The position numbers were made by a program, and so were the translations under genes. The notes beneath the pieces are model-generated. The model had not been told where the DNA came from, did not search any database, and was given only the letters and a program-made list of their open reading frames with translations. Below are positions 63,791 to 64,000 of a stretch of 64,000 nucleotides of DNA, piece by piece; the stretch's first letter is position 1, and the number at the start of each line of letters is the position of its first letter. The stretch is taken from contig JAHCLG010000010.1 of the NCBI GenBank assembly GCA_026125385.1, positions 1-64,000 on the forward strand, written 5' to 3'. This DNA is from Legionellales bacterium (GTDB taxonomy: Bacteria; Pseudomonadota; Gammaproteobacteria; JAHCLG01).

Positions 63791-63899
63791 GGGTACAAGG
63801 AGGTTACCCATCATCACAGTGGCATCACAACAAAACGTCGTCGGCTTCCAGTTTTCTATCGTCATCGTCTTTGTGCTCTGACGGCGTTTTGTTGTGATG
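63791..63899 (+). other. Structured 5' leader or inverted-repeat element at right edge
   Basis: A small stem GGGTA/TACCC (63791-63795, 63805-63809) presents a consensus ribosome-binding sequence AAGGAGG in its loop (63797-63803). A larger stem follows: CATCACAACAAAACG (63823-63837) pairs exactly with CGTTTTGTTGTGATG (63885-63899), extended inward after one mismatch by CGTC/GACG. A 20-codon ORF beginning GTG 63819 lies inside. Both structures lie in the leader of the gene at 63944. Confidence 0.6.
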
Positions 63900-63943
63900 A
63901 AGACCAAAACCACTTAACCACTCACGAACAATGGAGCAAAAAC

Positions 63944-64000
63944 ATGCACTTGGAAAGCGAAGTTACGGTAGAAAATCCTATTTCGTTAAGCGAATTAAGC
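63944..64000 (+). CDS. Unidentified gene, first 19 codons (runs off right edge)
   Basis: ATG 63944 follows GGAG by 8 nt. The visible product is MHLESEVTVENPISLSELS, an acidic start with no recognisable family. A long structured leader and a promoter-like sequence upstream support a real gene. An overlapping ORF from ATG 63931 has no ribosome-binding site. Confidence 0.5.
   Translation, partial: MHLESEVTVENPISLSELS

Noticed and set aside
63669-63881. 70-aa ORF at the right edge
   Set aside because: It has no ribosome-binding site at its start and its sequence is explained by the inverted-repeat leader; only a 20-codon inner ORF has any support.

Overview
The window comes from an AT-rich gammaproteobacterial chromosome. 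The gene set (glyA-nrdR-nusB-thiL-pgpA, birA-coaX, an exported RidA, a large coiled-coil effector-like protein and IPT/TIG-DUF1566 surface proteins) suggests an intracellular or host-associated lineage near Legionellales/Coxiellaceae. The order-level assignment is an inference from gene style; no rRNA is present to test it.

Layout. (1) 1-4857, chromosome: the N-terminal 809 codons of a giant cadherin-repeat adhesin (minus strand, running off the left edge), a small secreted protein, then birA and coaX. (2) 4984-38484, an integrated element of about 33.5 kb in the 3' half of a tRNA-Thr(TGT) gene, bounded by a perfect 56-bp direct repeat. It has a tyrosine integrase and DUF4224 protein at the left end, a lambda-like HTH-S24 repressor, a replication protein with a DnaC-like loader, a complete VirB2-VirB11/VirD4 type IV secretion operon, a MOBQ relaxase-helicase-Toprim protein facing small TraC/TraD-like proteins across a probable oriT, a DUF932 protein, and a higBA toxin-antitoxin pair with a PD-(D/E)XK nuclease at the right end. 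It is therefore an integrative and conjugative element (ICE). (3) 38485-64000, chromosome again: an RND pump, an IS remnant, an AIM24-like protein, RidA, GNAT, an IPT/TIG protein, an 871-aa effector candidate, an MsbA-like ABC exporter, Dps, an EmrAB-like pump, the glyA-to-pgpA operon, ettA, and an AAA+ ATPase behind an unusual 15-bp repeat array.

The most interesting cargo of the ICE is an apparently self-contained peptide or protein thioamidation system. One operon (6652-11825) encodes a 58-aa hydrophobic peptide, a 445-aa protein of unknown family, an MFS exporter, a 56-aa candidate precursor peptide, a YcaO enzyme and a TfuA protein. About 17 kb away on the same ICE lies a two-gene operon for ThiS and a ThiF-rhodanese fusion, with no other thiamine genes next to them. 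TfuA proteins are known to take sulfur from thiocarboxylated ThiS and deliver it to YcaO, so the ICE appears to carry its own sulfur donor, sulfur-carrier activator, thioamide synthase and exporter. The substrate is not known.

Regulation. A 15-bp palindrome close to TTCACTTNANGTGAA occurs upstream of int/DUF4224 and the thioamidation operon, three times between the repressor and the replication genes, and once upstream of the DUF932 gene. This looks like an element-wide operator set for the S24-type repressor. Outside the ICE, three diverged copies of a dispersed repeat of about 110-120 bp, a 37-bp perfect inverted repeat, an eight-unit 15-bp array upstream of the AAA+ ATPase and a structured leader at the right edge are non-coding features worth attention.
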